This document shows, piece by piece, positions 60,165 to 64,000 of a DNA stretch of 64,000 nucleotides. Source of the stretch: Mercurialis annua (Eukaryota; Streptophyta; Magnoliopsida; Malpighiales; Euphorbiaceae); NCBI RefSeq assembly GCF_937616625.2, contig NC_065574.1, positions 28,956,501 through 29,020,500 on the forward strand, given 5' to 3'. A program made the position numbers and the translations under genes. The notes beneath the pieces are model-generated. The model saw only the letters and a program-made list of their open reading frames with translations. It was not told the origin of the DNA and did no database searches. Numbering within the stretch: the stretch's first letter is position 1; every line of letters begins with the position of its first letter.

Positions 60165-63100
60165 TGCGTGTGAAAAGTGACGCTAGATTAGTATATCGTG
60201 TCACAAGTCTCTCTAACACGTCGTTCCGATTAACTAAGCATTTTTAGGGTATATTATGCAATGTGTGCATGAAAAGTGACGCTAGATTAGTATGTTGCCT
60301 CTCAAGTCTATTTAACGCGTCGTTTCGATTACCATGCTTATGTCGCGTCACAAGTCTCTCTATTGCGTCGTTCCGATTACCAAAGCATGGTTAGGTTATA
60401 TTACGCAAAGTGTGCGTGAAAAATGACGCTAGATTAGTATGTCGCGTCTCAACTCTCTTTAACGCGTCGTTTTGATTACCTAAGCATGGTTAGGTTATAT
60501 TACGCAAAGTGTGCGTGAAAAGTGACGCTAGATTAATGTCATGTCACAATTCTCTTTATCGCTTCGTTCCAATTATCTAAGCATGGTAAGGTTATATCAC
60601 GCAATGTGTGCGTGAAAAGTGACGCTAGATTAGTATCTCGTGTCTCAAGTCTCTATAACGCGTCGTTTCGATCGCGTCACAAGTCTCTCTAATGCATCGT
60701 TTCGATTACCGAATCATGGTTAGGTTATATTACGCAAAGTGTGCATGAAAAGTGACTCTAAATTAGTATGTCGGGTCACAAGTCTTTTTAACGCGCCGTT
60801 CCGATTACCTAAGCATGGTAAGGTTATATTACGCAAAGTGTGCGTGAAAAGTGATACTAGATTATAATATCGCGTCTCAAGTCTCTTTAATTCATCATTT
60901 CGAATACCATGCTTATGTTGCGTCACAAGTCTCTCTAATGCGTCGTTCCGATTACATAATCATGGTTAGGTTATATTACGGAAAGTGTGCGTTAAAAGTG
61001 ACGCTACATTAATATGTCGCATCACAAGTCTCTTTAACGTGTCGTTTTTATTACCTAAGCATGGTTAGATTATATTACGCAAAGTGTGCGTGAAAAGTAA
61101 CGCTAGATTAGTATGTCACGTCTCAAGTCTCTCTGACGCGTCGTTCCGATTACCTAAGCATGGTTAGGTTATATTAAAGAAAGTGTGCGTTAAAAGTTAT
61201 GCTAGATTACTATGTCGCATCAAAAGTATCTTTTACGCGTTGTTCCGATTACCGAAGTATGGTTAGGTTATATTACGCAAAGTGTGCGTGCAAAGTAACG
61301 CTAGATTAGTATGTCGCCTCTCAAGTCTCTTTAACACGTCGTTCGGATAACCTAAGCATGGTTTGGTTATATTACGCAAAGTGTGTCTGAAAAATGAAGC
61401 TAGATTAGTATGTCGCGTCACCAGTCTTATTAGCACGTCGTTCCGATTACCTAAGCATGGTTAGGTTATATTACGCAAAGTGTGGGTGAAAAGTGATGCT
61501 AGATTAAAATGTCGCGTCTCAAGTCTCTTTAATACGTCGTTTTGATTACCGTTCTTCTGCGCGTCTCAAATCTCTCAAACGAGTCGTTCTGATTACCTAA
61601 TCATGGTTAGGTTATATTACGGAAAGTGTGCGTTAAAAGTGACGCTAGATTACTATGTCGCACCACAAGTTTTTTTAACACGTCGTTCCGATTACCTAAG
61701 CATGGTTACGTTATATTACGCAAAGTGTGCGTGAAAATGGACGCCAGATTAGTATTTCAGGTCACAAGTCTCTGCAACGCGTCGTTCCGATTGCCTAAGC
61801 ATGGTTAGGTTATATTACGCAAAGTGTTGTGAAAAGCGACGCTAGATTAGTATATCGCGTCACAAGTCTTTCTAATGCGTCGTTCCGATTACCTAATCAT
61901 GGTTAGATTATATTATGGAAAGTGTGCGTTAAAAGTGATGCTACATTAGTATGTTGCCTAATATGTCGCGTCTTAAATCTCTTTAACTCGTCGTTCCGAT
62001 TACTTAAGCATCATTAAGTTATATTACGCAAAGTGTGCGTAAAAAATGACAATAGATTACTATGTCGCGTCTCAAGTCTCTTTAAAGCGTCGTTTTGATT
62101 ACTATGCTTATGTCGCGTCACAAGTCTCTTAAACGCGTCGTTCCGAACACCTAAGCATGGTTAGGTTTTATTACACAAAGTGTGCGTGAAAAGTGACATT
62201 AGATTAGTTTCTCAAGTCTCTTTAACGCGTTTTTCCGATTAACTAAGCATGGTTAGGTTTTATTACGCAAAGTGTGCGTGAAAAGTGACGCTAGATTAGT
62301 TTGTCGCGTCTGCAGTCTCTTTAATGCGTCGTTTCGATTACTTATGCATGGTTAGGTTTTGTTACGCAAAGTGTGCGTGAAAAGTGACGCTAGATTAGTA
62401 TGTCGCGTCTCATCTCTTTTCAACGCGTCGTTTCGATTACCATACTTATGTCGCGTCACAAGTCTCTCTAACGCGTCGCTCCAATTACCTAAGCATTGAT
62501 AGGTTATATTACGCAAAATGTGTGTGAAAAGTGAAGCGAGATTAGTATGTCGCGTCTCAAGTCTCTTTGACGCGTCGTTTTAATTACCATGCTTATGTCG
62601 CGTCACAAGTCTCTCTAACAAGTCGTTCCGATTACCTAAGCATGGTTAGGTTATATTATGCAAAGTGTGCGTGAAAAGTGACGCTAGATTAGTATGTCGC
62701 GTCTCAAGTCTCATCAACGTGTAATTCCGATTAACAAAGTATGGATAGGTTATATTACACAAAATGTGCGTGAAAAGTGACTCTAGATTAGTATGTCACG
62801 TGTCAAGTCTCATAAACGTGTTGTTCCGATTAAGCAAGTATGGATAGGTTATATTACGCAAAGTATTCGTGAAAAGTGACGCTGGATCGGTACGTCGCAT
62901 CTCATGTCTCTTTTACGCGTCGTTCCAATTACCTAAGTATAGTTAGGTTAAGTGATGGTAGATTTGTATGACGTGTCTTAAGTTTCTTTAACGCGTCGTT
63001 CCGATTACCTAAGCATGGTTAGGTTATATCACGCAAAGTGTGTGTTAAAAGTGACAATAGATTAGTATGTCGTGTCTGAAGTCTTTTTAACGCGTCGTTC

Positions 63101-64000
63101 GATTACCTAAGCATGGTTAGATTATATTACGCAAAGTGTGCGTGAAAAGTGACGGTTGATTAGTATGTCGGGTCTCAAGTCTCTTTAACGCGTCATTTCG
63201 ATTACCATGCTTATGTTGCGTCACAAGTCTCTCTAATGCGTCGTTCCGATTACTTAAGCATGGTTAGGTTATATTACGCAAAGTGTACACTAGATTACTA
63301 TGTCGTGTCACAAGTTTCTTTAATGCGTCGTTTTGATTACCATGTTTATGTCGCGTCACAAGTCTCACTAACGCACCGTTCCGATTACCTAAGCATGCTT
63401 AAATTATATTACGCAAAGTGTGAGGGAAATGTGACGTTAGATTAGTATGTCGCGTCTCAATCTCTTTAACGTGTCGTTTCGATTACCATGCTCTTATATC
63501 GCGTCACAAGTCTCTCTAACGCGTCGCTCCGATTACCTAAGCATGGTTAGATTATATTATGGAAAATGTGCGTTAAAAGTGAAGCTAGATTACTATGTCG
63601 CGTCACAAGTCTTTTTAACGCGTTGTTCCGATTACCTATGCATTGTTAGGTTATATTATGTAAAGTGTGCGTGAAAAGTGACGCTATATTAGTATGCCGT
63701 GTCACAAGTCTCACTAACATGCTGTTCCGATTACCTAAGTATGGTTAGGTTATCTTACGCAGAGTGTGCGTTAAAAGTGACGCTCGATTACTATGTCACG
63801 TCTCAAGTCTCTGTAAGGCGCCATTGCGAATACCATTCTTATGTCGCGTCACAAGTCTCTCTAACGTGTCTTTCCAATTACCTAAGCATGGTTAGTTTAT
63901 ATTACGCAAAGTGTACGTGAAAAGTGACAATAGATTATTCTGTCGCATCTCATGTCTTTTTGACGCGTCGTTCCAATTACCTAAGCATGGTTAAGATATA
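60165..64000 (+). repeat. satellite block 5c, forward orientation, runs off the window
   Basis: About 40 unit equivalents with many long-short alternations. The array continues past the right edge, so its full extent is unknown. Open frames here repeat the same 33- and 16-residue translations of the units and are not genes. Confidence 0.94.

Noticed and set aside
4441..64000. GGTTAGGTTA in each unit as telomere-like sequence
   Set aside because: It is one short match per 99 bp, not a tandem TTTAGGG array, and lies within a dyad that explains it better.
4441..64000. Satellite as a ribosomal DNA spacer
   Set aside because: No 18S, 5.8S, 25S or 5S sequence is seen anywhere in the window.

Overview
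The window looks like plant, probably eudicot, heterochromatin, most likely centromeric or pericentromeric. I see no host protein-coding gene, tRNA or rRNA. About 40 kb of the 64 kb is one CpG-rich satellite. The rest is transposable elements and one piece of a viral relic sitting in it or beside it. A plant source is indicated by primer-binding sites matching initiator tRNA-Met, Tekay-type and CRM-like chromoviruses, an Angela-like copia element, a caulimovirid-like relic and a plant-type hAT transposon. The family names come from recognised protein motifs, not from database searches.

Layout. 1-413: end of a Tekay-like LTR. 414-4440: 3' end of a decayed Ty1/copia element with a 2-kb LTR. 4441-9736: satellite, forward. 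9737-23117: a CRM-like Ty3 element (A, forward) whose RNase H region is split by a Tekay-type Ty3 element (B, reverse, 14461 to about 22793). A later deletion fused the middle of B's 5' LTR to the middle of A's 3' LTR. 23118-26212: satellite, in the same phase and with the same variants as the block ending at 9736. 26213-26298: last 86 bp of a copia LTR of the same family as the one at 4440. 26299-28410: caulimovirid-like coat-protein-region relic, reverse. 28411-47700: satellite in five blocks of alternating orientation. 47701-51545: a hAT transposon with perfect ends and an apparently intact, intron-containing transposase. 51546-64000: more satellite, holding a 370-bp Mutator-like MITE (53374-53743) and two further orientation switches.

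The satellite has two kinds of unit. The long unit (L) is 99 bp. The short unit (S) is 48 bp and lacks about 51 bp of L, carrying the reverse complement of L's central quasi-palindrome at the joint. An L+S pair is 147 bp. The array also shows higher-order repeats (about 585 bp and about 1.4 kb) and six head-to-head or tail-to-tail switches.

The three LTR elements are old. Reading frames are broken and catalytic residues are lost: copia RT, element B protease, RT, RNase H and integrase, and element A protease. The hAT and the MITE look younger, with intact target-site duplications. Both landed in the same AT-rich stretch of the long unit. The numerous short open frames inside the satellite are by-products of unit lengths divisible by three and are not annotated as genes.
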